From the NCBI RefSeq assembly GCF_028553785.1, contig NZ_CP067136.1:2223501-2287500 (forward strand): DNA of 64,000 nt. The letters are read 5' to 3'. The translations under genes were made by a program, and so were the position numbers. Source of the DNA: Paracoccus fistulariae. GTDB taxonomy: Bacteria > Pseudomonadota > Alphaproteobacteria > Rhodobacterales > Rhodobacteraceae. Of this stretch, positions 24,206 through 33,471 are shown piece after piece. A model generated the notes under the pieces. The model was not told where the DNA came from and ran no database searches. It saw only the letters and a program-made list of their open reading frames with translations. The stretch's first letter is position 1; each line of letters starts with the position of its first letter.

Positions 24206-27200
24206 TGGCGACCCTGACCGAAGCGGAAGTCGAAGCCGTCCTGCTCGATCAGTTGGGCGCGCTGGGCTATGTTTGCCTGAACGATTCGGTTTCGGGCCCA
24301 GACGGCCATACACCCGAGCGCGACGCATACTCCGACACGATCCTTGCCGGGCGCCTCCGCGAGGCAATGGCGCGGCTGAACCCGCAAATTCCCGAGGATG
24401 CGCGTGAGGATGCGTTGCGGCGCGTGGTGGCCAGCGACCGCCCCTCGCTGATCGAGGAGAACCGTCGCCTGCATCGGTTCATGATCGAGGGCGTTCCGGT
24501 GGAATATCGGGCCGAGGATGGCACGATCCGCGGCGATGCCGTGCGGCTGGTGGACCCTGAGGATGCGCTGAACGACTGGCTGGCCATCGCGCAGTTCACT
24601 GTGATCGAGAACGGCAACAACCGGCGCCCGGATGTGGTGGTGTTCCTGAACGGTCTGCCGGTGGGTGTGATCGAGGTGAAGAAGCCAGGGGCCGAGACCG
24701 CCACGCTGGGCGCAGCGTTCAACCAACTGCAGACCTACAAAGCGCAGATCCCATCGCTCTTCCGGGCCAATGCCGTGCTTGTCACGACCGATGGCGTGCA
24801 GGCGCGCATCGGCTCCCTGACCGCCGATCTGGAACGTTTCATGCCCTGGCGCACCACTGATGGCGCTGGTGTTGCGCCCAAGGGCGCGCCGGAAATGTCG
24901 GTGCTGATCGACGGGGTCTTCGCGCGGCCGCGCCTCTTGTCGCTGATGCAGGATTTCACAGTCTTTGGAGACGCGCCCAGTGGCATTGCCAAGATCATCG
25001 CGGGTTATCATCAGTTCCACGCCGTGAAGCGGGCCGTGGCCAGCACGGTGGAAGCCAGCCGTTCCGGGGGCGACCGCAAAGTGGGGGTGATCTGGCACAC
25101 GCAGGGATCGGGCAAGAGCCTGCTCATGGCCTTTTACGCGGGCCAGCTGGTGCGTGAACCCGCGATGGAAAACCCGACCATCGTGGTGATCACCGACCGC
25201 AACGACCTTGACGACCAGTTGTTCGGCACCTTCTCCATGTGCCGTGACCTGATCCGCCAGACCCCGGTGCAGGCCGACAGCCGCGAGGATCTGCAAAAGG
25301 CGCTGTCGCGCGCCTCGGGCGGGGTGGTGTTCACCACGATCCAGAAATTCGCGCCGGAGAAGGGCGAGGCCTATCCGCTGCTGACCGACCGCCGCAATGT
25401 GGTCGTCATCGCGGACGAGGCGCACCGTAGCCAGTATGGGTTCAAGGCCCGGATCGAGAAATCCGGTGAAATCGCCTATGGCTTCGCCAAGCACCTGCGC
25501 GACGCTCTGCCCAATGCATCCTTTATCGGCTTCACCGGCACGCCGATCGAACAGGACGATGTGAACACCCCTGCTGTGTTCGGCCATTACATCGACGTCT
25601 ATGATATCAGCCGCGCCGTCGAGGACGGGGCGACCGTCCCGATCTATTACGAAAGCCGGTTGGCGCGCATCGAACTGCCCGACGCTGAAAAACCGAAGGT
25701 TGATGCCGAAATCGAGGAACTGACCGAGGACGAAGCCGTCAGCGAACAGGAACGCCTGAAGCGGAAATGGTCGACAGTCGAGGCGCTTGTCGGAGCGGAA
25801 AAGCGGTTGCGCATGGTGGCCGAGGATCTTGTCGCCCATTTCGAGGCGCGAGTGCAGGCGATGGACGGCAAGGCCATGGTGGTCTGCATGAGCCGCCGCA
25901 TCTGCGTCGACCTCTACAACCAGATCGTCGCACTGCGGCCCGACTGGCATTCCGAGGACGACAATGCCGGGCTGGTGAAGATCGTGATGACCGGCTCAGC
26001 CTCGGATCCTGAAGCCTGGCAACCCCATATTGGCGGGAAGGCCCGGCGCGACTTGCTTGCCAAGCGGGCTAAGGATCCGAAGGACCCCCTGAAGCTGGTG
26101 ATCGTGCGGGACATGTGGCTGACCGGCTTCGACAGTCCCGCCATGCACACGATGTACATCGACAAGCCGATGCGGGGCCACGGGCTGATGCAGGCCATCG
26201 CCCGGGTGAACCGAGTCTTTCGCGACAAGCCCGCGGGGCTGATCGTCGACTATATCGGCATCGCCCAGAACCTGAAGTCCGCGCTGGGCCAGTATTCCAA
26301 GTCCGACCAGGAACAGGCAGGGATCGACGAGGCCGAAGCTGTCGCCGCCCTTCTGGAACGACTAGACGTCGTGCGCGCCATGTTCCACGGCTTCGATTAT
26401 GCACATGGGCTGACCGGCACCCCGCACCAACGGCTTGTCGCCTTGGCAGAGGCACTGAACTGGATCTTGGCCAAACAGGACGAAGCTGCCCAGCGCGAAA
26501 CCGACAAAGAAGCCAAGAAGGCGGCGCACCGCAGATATCAGGATGCGGTGCTGGCACTCTCGAAAGCATTCGCTCTCTGCTCGGCAAGCGACACCGCGCG
26601 CGAGGTTCGCGACGAAGTGGGCTTCTTCCAGACCGTCCGAGCGGCGATGATCAAGGCTTCCGGCACCTCCGGCCGTTCGGTCGTCGATCGTGATCTGGCC
26701 ATCCGCCAGATCGTCAACGGTGCCGTCGCCTCGACCGAAATCGTCGACATCCTGTCCGCGGCGGGGCTGTCGTCACCCGACATCTCCATTCTGTCGGATG
26801 AGTTCCTTGCCGAAGTCGGGCAGATGGAGAAGAAGAACCTCGCCCTCGAAGCACTGAAGAAACTCCTGAACGACGAGATCCGGTCGCGCAGCCGGTCGAA
26901 TGTGATCGAGACCCGCAAGTTCTCGGAACGGCTGGAAGAAGCCATCGCGCGCTACCACACCAATGCCATCAGCACGGTCGAGGTGCTGCAGGAACTCATT
27001 GCCCTGGCCAAGGACGTGCGAGACGCCCGCAGCCGAGGAGAGGAATCCGGGCTGACACCCGAGGAAGTCGCGTTCTACGACGCGCTGGCTGACAACCAGA
27101 GTGCAGTTGACGTGCTCGGCAACGACCAGCTGAAAATCATAGCCCATGAACTGCTGAAGGGACTCAAGGCCAACGTCAGCATTGACTGGGCGCACCGCGA

Positions 27201-27339
27201 CAGCGCTAGGGCGAGACTGCGGGTGCTCGTGAAGCGCATCTTAAGGAAATTTGGTTATCCGCCAGACCTCGAGGATGCCGCAGTGCGCGGTGTCCTAGCG
27301 CAGGCCGAGGCGATGCTGTCGGAAATGTCGGGGTCATAG
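24205..27339 (+). CDS. hsdR: Type I restriction endonuclease/translocase subunit
   Basis: 1044 residues, full length. The N-terminal nuclease domain has the PD-(D/E)xK pattern [22 protein letters not shown] (D143, E157, K159). The motor has Walker [11 protein letters not shown] (GSGKS 301-305), DEAH box [11 protein letters not shown] (404-407), [10 protein letters not shown] as motif III, and the downstream helicase half with [18 protein letters not shown] and [11 protein letters not shown] helical C-terminal domain (about 850-1040) docks on the HsdM/S core. The enzyme pumps DNA past the bound complex using ATP and cuts at a distance. TGATG coupling joins it to the Abi gene. No frameshift is seen, so the system is probably active. 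Confidence 0.96.
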   Translation: MATLTEAEVEAVLLDQLGALGYVCLNDSVSGPDGHTPERDAYSDTILAGRLREAMARLNPQIPEDAREDALRRVVASDRPSLIEENRRLHRFMIEGVPVEYRAEDGTIRGDAVRLVDPEDALNDWLAIAQFTVIENGNNRRPDVVVFLNGLPVGVIEVKKPGAETATLGAAFNQLQTYKAQIPSLFRANAVLVTTDGVQARIGSLTADLERFMPWRTTDGAGVAPKGAPEMSVLIDGVFARPRLLSLMQDFTVFGDAPSGIAKIIAGYHQFHAVKRAVASTVEASRSGGDRKVGVIWHTQGSGKSLLMAFYAGQLVREPAMENPTIVVITDRNDLDDQLFGTFSMCRDLIRQTPVQADSREDLQKALSRASGGVVFTTIQKFAPEKGEAYPLLTDRRNVVVIADEAHRSQYGFKARIEKSGEIAYGFAKHLRDALPNASFIGFTGTPIEQDDVNTPAVFGHYIDVYDISRAVEDGATVPIYYESRLARIELPDAEKPKVDAEIEELTEDEAVSEQERLKRKWSTVEALVGAEKRLRMVAEDLVAHFEARVQAMDGKAMVVCMSRRICVDLYNQIVALRPDWHSEDDNAGLVKIVMTGSASDPEAWQPHIGGKARRDLLAKRAKDPKDPLKLVIVRDMWLTGFDSPAMHTMYIDKPMRGHGLMQAIARVNRVFRDKPAGLIVDYIGIAQNLKSALGQYSKSDQEQAGIDEAEAVAALLERLDVVRAMFHGFDYAHGLTGTPHQRLVALAEALNWILAKQDEAAQRETDKEAKKAAHRRYQDAVLALSKAFALCSASDTAREVRDEVGFFQTVRAAMIKASGTSGRSVVDRDLAIRQIVNGAVASTEIVDILSAAGLSSPDISILSDEFLAEVGQMEKKNLALEALKKLLNDEIRSRSRSNVIETRKFSERLEEAIARYHTNAISTVEVLQELIALAKDVRDARSRGEESGLTPEEVAFYDALADNQSAVDVLGNDQLKIIAHELLKGLKANVSIDWAHRDSARARLRVLVKRILRKFGYPPDLEDAAVRGVLAQAEAMLSEMSGS

Positions 27340-27342
27340 GTC

Positions 27343-27735
27343 GTGGCAACCAAGCTGATGCGAACTCTGATACCGCTACTGGCCATCGCGGCCGCTTCGC
27401 CAGCTCTGGGACAGAGCTTCTCTTGTCGAATAGGCACGCAGCCCGCTTGCCTGGACTACGGCGACAAGGTTTGCTCGAGCAGCGGAATGTGCGTCGACCG
27501 CAACGCTGCCTGCTTCGATCAGTACCAGTGCAACTACGAGGGGTTCACCTGCAAATCAAACGTAACCGAATGCGTCGAAGCACATGATTCCCTTCTGCGC
27601 AAACACAATGAGCTGGTCGACGATTTCAACGAGAATCTCGAGATTGCCAAGAAGATGGCAGCGCGGCTGGACGACATTGAAAGCTGCCTGATCTATGCCA
27701 GTACGCTCGAAGATGCGAAGCTATGTGCGCAATGA
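27343..27735 (+). CDS. Small secreted cysteine-rich protein
   Basis: 130 residues from a GTG only 3 bp after hsdR. A Sec signal peptide is visible (KLMRTLIPLLAIAAASPALGQ, cleavage after ALG or AQ-type site). The mature part has many Cys in a compact region (SCRIGTQPACLDYGDKVC, MCVDRNAACFDQYQC) and then a helical, coiled-coil-like stretch (EAHDSLLRKHNELVDDFNENLEIAKKMAARLDD) with two more Cys. A periplasmic disulfide-linked protein is likely. The function is unknown; a lysogenic surface or exclusion role would be speculation. Confidence 0.6.
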   Translation: MATKLMRTLIPLLAIAAASPALGQSFSCRIGTQPACLDYGDKVCSSSGMCVDRNAACFDQYQCNYEGFTCKSNVTECVEAHDSLLRKHNELVDDFNENLEIAKKMAARLDDIESCLIYASTLEDAKLCAQ

Positions 27736-28133
27736 TCCCCCCCTCCTCTGGTTCCTCCCCGGACCTGAACGTATGCGGGGGGGCGCAGCGCGGCGGTTCG
27801 CTAGCGTGAGGCGTTTTCACCGGGGAAGCCAGGCGGAAGCCACCTTGTGCGCTGATGCCGGAATTCGTGAGTCAGATCAGCGACTTGCGGAATCACGATC
27901 TGGCCGGGGTGGATTCCCGGCGGGAAGCCAGGGAATCCACCTCCGGGGAAGCCAGGTGGCCGGAAGCCACCGCCGAAAGCCAATTTGCTAGAAGCTTTTG
28001 AATCCGCTTCACTTTTTGGGTTGACAGATGTGCCCCCATTGACCTACCCCTTGATCATCGAAGAATTGCGCCCGGAGGAACCCCCTCGCGGGCGCTTTTC
28101 AATTACCCTCCCACACATCCCGAGCCCCGCCCC
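27736..28133. repeat. Gene-free stretch with GGGAAGCCAGG repeats
   Basis: About 400 bp. GGGGAAGCCAGG or a close form occurs near 27822, 27921 and 27945, along with CGGAAGCCACC near 27834 and 27961, as short degenerate direct repeats. On the minus strand they would encode a Pro-Gly-Phe-rich 60-residue frame that has no ribosome site and no family signal. A leader or promoter for the following methyltransferase operon must be near 28000-28130. Confidence 0.4.
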
Positions 28134-29396
28134 ATGGACCTCGTCTTCGCGCCGAGCCAGATCGAAACCTGGCCGATTGCCCGGCTGCGCCCCTATGCCC
28201 GCAATGCCAAGATGCATGGCGACGACCAGGTGGCGAAGATCGCCGCCAGCATGGCCAAGTTCGGCTGGACCGTGCCCTGCATGGTGGCCGACGACGGCGA
28301 GCTGATCGCGGGCCATGGCCGCGTGCTGGCCGCGACCATGCTCGGGCTGACCGAGGTGCCGGTGATCCGGCTCAGCCACCTCGACGAGGCCGAGCGCCGG
28401 GCCTACCGGATCGCCGACAACAAGCTGACGGAACTGGGCGAATGGGACGAGGCCATGCTCCGCGACGAGATCGCAGGGCTGCTGGCCGAGGTTTTCGACC
28501 TGACACTCCTTGGCATCAGCGACGATGACCTCGACGCGCTGCTGCGGGATCCGGAGGCGCTGGGCGGCGATGGTCCGGTCGAGGGCGAGGACGATGTTCC
28601 GGAAATGCCGGTCACGCCGGTGTCGCTGCCGGGCGATCTCTGGCAACTGGGCGCGCACCGGCTTATCTGCGGCGACAGCACTGCGGCCGATGTGGTCGGG
28701 CGGCTGCTGGGCGATGTGCGCCCCCAGCTGATGGTCACCGACCCGCCCTATGGCGTGGAGTACGATCCCTCCTGGCGCAACGCCGCGGGCGCAGCCAAGA
28801 CCAAGCGCACCGGCAAGGTGCTGAACGACGACCGGGCAGACTGGCGCGAGGCATGGGCGCTGTTCCCCGGCGACGTCGCCTATGTCTGGCACGGCGCGCT
28901 GCATGCCGGGACGGTGGCAGACAGCCTGACGGCCGCGGGTTTCGCTATCCGGTCGCAGATCATCTGGGCGAAGGACCGGCTGGTCCTCAGCCGCGGCGAC
29001 TATCACTGGCAGCACGAACCCTGCTGGTATGCTGTGCGCGCCAAGGGAAAGGGTCACTGGGCCGGGGACCGCAAGCAGACCACGCTGTGGCAGATCGCCA
29101 ACCGGGATCAGGATGCCGACACGGTCCACGGCACCCAGAAGCCGGTCGAGTGCATGCGCCGTCCGATCCTTAACAACTCGAGCCCCGGCCAGGCGGTCTA
29201 TGAGCCTTTCATGGGATCGGGCACAACACTGATCGCGGCCGAAACCACCGGGCGGGTGTGCTTCGGCGTGGAACTGAACCCGGCCTATGTCGATGTCGCC
29301 ATCGAGCGCTGGCAATCCTTCACGGGTCACGAGGCGGTGCTGGCGGAGACCGGCGAGACTTACGCCGCCCTCAAGTCCAGGAGACTGGCGGCATGA
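28134..29396 (+). CDS. ParB-like domain fused to a beta-class DNA methyltransferase (1)
   Basis: 420 residues. The N-terminal ParB/sulfiredoxin-like domain (about 10-115) has LRPYARNAKMH, ELIAGHGRVLAA and AYRIADNKLTELGEWD. The C-terminal methyltransferase has VTDPPYGVEY (DPPY 203-206) before EPFMGSGTT (359-365). This motif order (catalytic first, SAM site last) marks the beta class of N6-adenine or N4-cytosine enzymes, and the D-P-P-Y form favours adenine. Such fusions are common in phages and probably protect phage DNA from host enzymes. The ParB part may supply DNA binding or CTP switching, which is not shown here. It is followed in ATGA overlap by a small gene and then a paralogue. Confidence 0.9.
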   Translation: MDLVFAPSQIETWPIARLRPYARNAKMHGDDQVAKIAASMAKFGWTVPCMVADDGELIAGHGRVLAATMLGLTEVPVIRLSHLDEAERRAYRIADNKLTELGEWDEAMLRDEIAGLLAEVFDLTLLGISDDDLDALLRDPEALGGDGPVEGEDDVPEMPVTPVSLPGDLWQLGAHRLICGDSTAADVVGRLLGDVRPQLMVTDPPYGVEYDPSWRNAAGAAKTKRTGKVLNDDRADWREAWALFPGDVAYVWHGALHAGTVADSLTAAGFAIRSQIIWAKDRLVLSRGDYHWQHEPCWYAVRAKGKGHWAGDRKQTTLWQIANRDQDADTVHGTQKPVECMRRPILNNSSPGQAVYEPFMGSGTTLIAAETTGRVCFGVELNPAYVDVAIERWQSFTGHEAVLAETGETYAALKSRRLAA

Positions 29397-29896
29397 ACTG
29401 CACCCTTGCCCTCCGGTACGCCGCAACCAGCCATGACGAAGTCGCCGCCCTTGCCAGCGCGGTGACCGAGTTCCAGGAGAAGATTCGCGACGCGAAGGGC
29501 TATCCCCGGATCAATGCGTTGCAACAGGATTTGCAGGCGACGCGCCAGCGCCTGGCCGTGCTGTTCGGCGAACGCCATGGCTGGCACCTGTCCAAGTCCG
29601 CCTTCTCGCCCTCGGTGCTGGCGCGGGGCGGATTGTTCAACGGGCGCGGCTATCACGTCGATCCCTGGCCGCGCGAGCTTGTCGACCACGGGTATTTCTA
29701 CCGCAGGGACCGGAAGGCCGCCGCGGTGGCCGCGCATCTCTACGGTACTTTCGATGCCGCGAAGCGTCAGGACACCGAGGCCACGGCTGCGCTTCACGGG
29801 CTTCGCGCCACCTGGCCCGAGGATTTCCCGAGCTGGTATCTCCCCGGCCGAACCACGCTGATAGTCTGCACACCGCTGGCTGGACCTACGTCATGA
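29393..29896 (+). CDS. Hypothetical protein between two ParB-methyltransferases
   Basis: 167 residues from ATG 29393, overlapping both neighbours by 4 bp. It has an N-terminal coiled-coil-like helix (HDEVAALASAVTEFQEKIRDA, NALQQDLQATRQRLAVLFGE) and then a globular part with aromatic residues (GRGYHVDPWPRELVDHGYFYRRDRK, TWPEDFPSWYLPG). No family is recognised. Tight coupling suggests it works with the two methyltransferases. Confidence 0.6.
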   Translation: MNCTLALRYAATSHDEVAALASAVTEFQEKIRDAKGYPRINALQQDLQATRQRLAVLFGERHGWHLSKSAFSPSVLARGGLFNGRGYHVDPWPRELVDHGYFYRRDRKAAAVAAHLYGTFDAAKRQDTEATAALHGLRATWPEDFPSWYLPGRTTLIVCTPLAGPTS

Positions 29897-31260
29897 TCAT
29901 GCCACCCGGCCGGATCGAACTCTGGCCCCTGGCCCGTCTCCGGCCTTACGCCCGCAACGCCAAGACCCACGATGCCGACCAGGTGGCGAAGATCGCCGCC
30001 AGCATGGCCGAGTTCGGCTGGACCGTGCCCTGCCTCGTCGCCGCGGATGGGGAGTTGATCGCGGGCCATGGCCGCATCCTGGCCGCGGCCCGGCTGGGTC
30101 TGGCCGAGGCGCCGGTGATCGTGCTGGGTCATCTGACAGAGGCTCAGCGCCGCGCCTATCGGATCGCCGACAACAAGCTGACCGAACTGGGCGGATGGGA
30201 CGAGGCACTGCTGCTCGAGGAACTGCGGGGCCTGATCGCCGCGGACTTCGACCTCGGGCTGATCGGGATCCCCGAGGACGAGCTGGACGCTCTGCTGCAC
30301 GATGCCGACGACCGCGCGTCCATCGACGATGACACAGCCGACACCATCCCGGAGGCCCCGGCCGAACCTATTACCCGCCCCGGCGACATCTGGCAGCTCG
30401 GGCATCACCGCCTGATCTGCGGCGATGCCACCGACCCGGCCGTGGTGGCGCGGCTGATGGACGCGGCGCAGGCCTCGCTGATGTTCACCTCGCCGCCCTA
30501 TGCGCAGCAGCGCGACTATGGCGCGGCGAAGGAGAAGGTCGGCGATTGGGATGCCCTGATGCAGGGTGTCTTCGCCGCGGCGCCCGTCACCCACGATGCC
30601 CAGCTGCTGGTGAACCTAGGCATCGTCCATCGGGACGGCGAGTGGATCCCCTATTGGGAGGGCTGGCTCGACTGGATGCGCGCGCAGGGCTGGCGGCGGT
30701 TCGGCTGGTATGTCTGGGACCAAGGGCCCGGCCTGCCCGGCGACTGGAACGGGCGGCTCGCCCCGTCGCACGAGTTCATCTTCCACTTCAACCGCCAGCC
30801 TCGGAAGCCGAACAAGACGGTCGAGAGCAAGCACGCGGGCGAAACCCTCGGCGGCGGCGGCCTGCGCGGTGCGGATGGCAGGGTCCACCGCAAGACCGGT
30901 TACGGCAACGCGATCCAGAGCCATCGTATCCCCGACTCTGTGTTCCGCATCATGCGCCACAAGGGCGGGCTGGGCGCCGCCGGATCGCACCCGGCCGTGT
31001 TCCCCGTGGCACTGGTCGAGGCGGTTCTGGAAGCCTTCACCGACCCCGGCGACCTGGTGTTCGAACCCTTCTGCGGCTCCGGCACCCAGCTGATCGCGGC
31101 TGAACGCACCGGGCGGCACTGCTGCGCGGTGGAACTGGACCCGGTCTATTGTGACGTCGCCATACGGCGGTGGGAGATGGCGACGGGGCGGACGGCCAGC
31201 CGAATCACGGAAGCCGAGGCGGCGACAACGCCTGCGCGCCGGTCGAGAAAGCGCGCATGA
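29893..31260 (+). CDS. ParB-like domain fused to a beta-class DNA methyltransferase (2)
   Basis: This 455-residue paralogue of the gene 500 bp upstream has a closely similar ParB-like domain (LRPYARNAKTH, ELIAGHGRILAA, YRIADNKLTELGGWD). The methyltransferase half differs: the catalytic motif is TSPPYAQQRDY (SPPY), typical of N4-cytosine enzymes and some adenine enzymes, and the SAM motif is FEPFCGSGTQLI. Its target domain is larger, so it should recognise a different site. The basic tail (RRSRKRA) is extra. Two such genes in tandem point to duplication followed by divergence of specificity. Confidence 0.88.
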   Translation: MIMPPGRIELWPLARLRPYARNAKTHDADQVAKIAASMAEFGWTVPCLVAADGELIAGHGRILAAARLGLAEAPVIVLGHLTEAQRRAYRIADNKLTELGGWDEALLLEELRGLIAADFDLGLIGIPEDELDALLHDADDRASIDDDTADTIPEAPAEPITRPGDIWQLGHHRLICGDATDPAVVARLMDAAQASLMFTSPPYAQQRDYGAAKEKVGDWDALMQGVFAAAPVTHDAQLLVNLGIVHRDGEWIPYWEGWLDWMRAQGWRRFGWYVWDQGPGLPGDWNGRLAPSHEFIFHFNRQPRKPNKTVESKHAGETLGGGGLRGADGRVHRKTGYGNAIQSHRIPDSVFRIMRHKGGLGAAGSHPAVFPVALVEAVLEAFTDPGDLVFEPFCGSGTQLIAAERTGRHCCAVELDPVYCDVAIRRWEMATGRTASRITEAEAATTPARRSRKRA

Positions 31261-31466
31261 CCCAGTCCCGCCGCATGTCTCTGATCGAGGCCGCAACAAA
31301 CGTGATCGTCGGCTATGCCCTCGCGGTCGGACTGCAGATCGCGGTATTTCCGGTCTTCGGCATTCACATCGCGCTGGGCGATAAGCTGGCCATCGGCCTG
31401 GCGTTCACCGGCGTATCGCTGGTGCGCGGCTATGTCTTAAGGAGGATGTTCGGACGATGGCGCTGA
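31257..31466 (+). CDS. Small membrane protein, DUF7220-like
   Basis: 69 residues, two membrane segments: NVIVGYALAVGLQIAVFPVFGI and KLAIGLAFTGVSLVRGYVL. The start lies in an ATGA overlap with the preceding methyltransferase and the tail is basic (RRMFGRWR). Small two-span proteins with the MSLIEAATNVIVGY beginning are common next to phage methyltransferase genes. The DUF number is from memory, and the function is unknown. Confidence 0.65.
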   Translation: MTQSRRMSLIEAATNVIVGYALAVGLQIAVFPVFGIHIALGDKLAIGLAFTGVSLVRGYVLRRMFGRWR

Positions 31467-31656
31467 ACTGCCGCGCCAGCGTTCGAGGGTTTATTCTGGC
31501 CCGCACCTTGTAATCACGCTGACCGATGGGCACTTGGGTAAGGCAATGCCTCATCTTTCGACCTTCTGTCTCCTCACGGCTTCAGTTGCGACTCTGACGA
31601 CACTGAGCCGGGCCACCGCGATGTTGCGGGTGGCACACAAACAAGGAGACATCACG

Positions 31657-31863
31657 ATGGCCAATGGCACCGTGAAATGGTTCAACGCCACCAAGGGTTT
31701 CGGTTTCATCGCTCCGGCGCATGGCTCCAAGGACGTGTTCGTCCATGTGAGCGCGATGGAACGCGCCGGGATCCGTCAGCTGAATGACGGCCAGGCCGTG
31801 ACGTTCGACATGGAAACCGACCGCAATGGTCGGGAATCCGCGACGAACCTCGTCCTCGCCTGA
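31657..31863 (+). CDS. cspA: Cold-shock-domain RNA chaperone
   Basis: This 68-residue single cold-shock domain has GTVKWFNATKGFGFI (RNP1) and KDVFVHVSAMERAG (RNP2), the beta-barrel surface that binds single-stranded RNA and melts hairpins. ATG 31657 follows AAGGAGA. It stands alone with about 190 bp upstream, long enough for its own promoter and a long 5' leader as in many csp genes, and a terminator hairpin follows. On a prophage it may alter host translation or help phage mRNA. That is inference from location. Confidence 0.93.
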   Translation: MANGTVKWFNATKGFGFIAPAHGSKDVFVHVSAMERAGIRQLNDGQAVTFDMETDRNGRESATNLVLA

Positions 31864-31892
31864 ACGCAAGTTCGGTAGACATGACGATTGGA

Positions 31893-31918
31893 GCGGGGGT
31901 GACGAAAGTCGCCCCCGC
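31893..31918. terminator. Bidirectional terminator between cspA and a convergent gene
   Basis: GCGGGGGTGAC (31893-31903), loop GAAA, GTCGCCCCCGC (31908-31918): eleven-base arms with a single mismatch, then TTCTTC. It stands 30 bp after the cspA stop and 16 bp before the stop of the convergent gene, so it can serve both. Confidence 0.75.
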
Positions 31919-31933
31919 TTCTTCATTTGCGTG

Positions 31934-32494
31934 TCACTGCGGCGAGAGACGGTAGACCGTCCCCCTGCCCTCGACCTTCTCTGCGGCGATGGGCAGGCCC
32001 AGCTTCTTCTTGATCGCCCCGGAAATGGCACCCCTCGCGGTGTGGGCTTGCCAAGACGTCGCCGCGACAATCTCGGCGACCGTCGCGCCCTCAGGGCGCT
32101 GGAGCATGGCGATGATCTGCGCCTGCTTGGTGCCGGGACGAATGGCGACGGGTTTCGCTACATCGTCAGGCGTTTGCGCCTGTCCCGGCTTCGGCTTCGC
32201 CTTCCGCGCACTTGCTACGGCGCTGACCACCACCGGCTCTATCCCGATGGCCTCGAGCCCGGCCTCGGTGGCGATCAGCGTGGTGCCGTGGCCATCGCCG
32301 GTCTCGCGCCACATCGGCTCGCCGCGGCGCAAGTTGGCCTCGACTTCCTCGAGCCAGCCGCGGGCGATCATCTTGCCGACCACCATCTTGGCGGCGGCGC
32401 CGACCAGCCTCTCGGGTAGCGGCAAGGCGAGGTTGCCGGGCCGGGTGGAAGCGCGGGACAGGATCAGGGACTGGGTGTCGGATGGGGTGGTCAT
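31934..32494 (-). CDS. DUF3489-type protein
   Basis: This 186-residue protein has a C-terminal winged-helix-like DUF3489 block (about 115-186): KQAQIIAMLQRPEGATVAEIVAATSWQAHTARGAISGAIKKKLG, then VEGRGTVYRL. The N-terminal part (LSRASTRPGNLALPLPERLVGAAAKMVVGKMIARGWLEEV) resembles a second small helical domain. Such proteins are common in alphaproteobacterial prophages and probably bind DNA. Located convergent to cspA and upstream of the packaging genes on the opposite strand. Confidence 0.85.
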   Translation of the reverse strand: MTTPSDTQSLILSRASTRPGNLALPLPERLVGAAAKMVVGKMIARGWLEEVEANLRRGEPMWRETGDGHGTTLIATEAGLEAIGIEPVVVSAVASARKAKPKPGQAQTPDDVAKPVAIRPGTKQAQIIAMLQRPEGATVAEIVAATSWQAHTARGAISGAIKKKLGLPIAAEKVEGRGTVYRLSPQ

Positions 32495-32589
32495 CGAGGC
32501 CTCCGGGCGCCGTGGCGCGCGGCGTGCGCGCCTTCTACGGAGGCAAGCCCCATCACCAGACGGGGCGGCCGTCGTGCCACGTGGGCGCG

Positions 32590-32817
32590 TCAGGCGGCGT
32601 GTTCGCCTTCCTTGAAGGCGCTATCGGTAATCTGGCGCAGCAGACCCGCGTAGAGCTTCAGGGTGCCGACATGGCCCCAATGGATCTCGTCGGGGTGGGT
32701 CTCGAAGTGGTCGTCGCTGAGGGCCTTCAGGCGCTCCAGCATGGTGTCGATCTCGGCCCTGGCGGCGATGAAGGCGTCGAGGGCTTTGGAATTGTCGGCG
32801 GCGCGACGGGTGGTCAT
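32590..32817 (-). CDS. Small hypothetical phage protein
   Basis: 75 residues from ATG 32817, with a GAAGGA site upstream. It is acidic and helical (DAFIAARAEIDTMLERLKALSDDHFE, LKLYAGLLRQITDSAF). No family is recognised. The gene is divergent from the terminase small subunit and shares its 117-bp upstream region, so it may be co-regulated with the DUF3489 gene downstream. Confidence 0.6.
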   Translation of the reverse strand: MTTRRAADNSKALDAFIAARAEIDTMLERLKALSDDHFETHPDEIHWGHVGTLKLYAGLLRQITDSAFKEGEHAA

Positions 32818-32884
32818 GGCGGTGGCATCCTTCGGTGAGTTGCATCGTTCCCTTGGGATCAGACTCGCTCTTTCGCGCCCTCTA

Positions 32885-32919
32885 ATCAACTGAATACCAA
32901 GCAATATCATTGGGTTGAT
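32885..32919. promoter_or_regulatory. Dyad in the divergent control region before the late genes
   Basis: ATCAAC (32885-32890) pairs with GTTGAT (32914-32919), and CCAA (32897-32900) with TTGG (32910-32913). The interrupted dyad lies between the divergent starts at 32817 and 32935, in an AT-rich island. It may be an operator for late transcription. No clear -10/-35 pair could be fixed. Confidence 0.3.
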
Positions 32920-32934
32920 CGGATTATCTGCGCC

Positions 32935-33471
32935 ATGAAGGGCATGAGCGAACGCGAGTATGCTGCGCATTCCGGCCTGTCCCGCGGCGGGGTGCAGAAG
33001 GCGCGCAAGAACGGGCGGCTGGTGATCCATGACGACGGGTCGATCAACGCAGCGGCCTCGGATGTGCGGCGGGCGGAAATGACGGACCCCGACCAGCAAC
33101 GCCGGTCGCTTGGTGGCGATGGGCTGGCCAGCGGCCCCGGTGACACGACGTCCTACATCAAGGCCCGCACGGCGCTCACAGTTTACGCGGCGCAGGAACG
33201 CCAGCTGGCCGTCCAGAAGAAGAAGGGCGCGCTGGTCGACCGCGCGCGGGCGGAAACGCTGGTGTTCCGGCTGGCGCGGCAGGAACGGGATGTCTGGGTC
33301 ACCTGGCCCGGACGGGTGGCCGCACTGATGGCGGCGCAGATCATGGCGGAGATGGAACGGCAATCCGGGGCATCGGTGACGATCGAGACCGCGATCATGC
33401 AGAGGGTGCTGGAAGCCCATGTCCGCGAACAGCTCGACGCCCTCGCCGACCTCCGGGTCTCGCTTGCATGA
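32935..33471 (+). CDS. Terminase small subunit
   Basis: This 178-residue protein begins with an HTH resembling Nu1 (MSEREYAAHSGLSRGGVQKARKNGRLVIHDDGSINAA), which recognises the packaging site. A long helical part (AAQERQLAVQKKKGALVDRARAETLVFRLARQERDVWVTWPGRVAALMA) follows, typical of the terminase small subunits annotated as elements of external origin. It overlaps the large subunit by about 50 bp. It would bind cos or pac and load the large subunit on DNA. Confidence 0.85.
   Translation: MKGMSEREYAAHSGLSRGGVQKARKNGRLVIHDDGSINAAASDVRRAEMTDPDQQRRSLGGDGLASGPGDTTSYIKARTALTVYAAQERQLAVQKKKGALVDRARAETLVFRLARQERDVWVTWPGRVAALMAAQIMAEMERQSGASVTIETAIMQRVLEAHVREQLDALADLRVSLA

Noticed and set aside
27801..27983. 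Small Gly/Pro-rich minus-strand gene
   Set aside because: Composition comes from the DNA repeats; no ribosome site, no coupling and no family.
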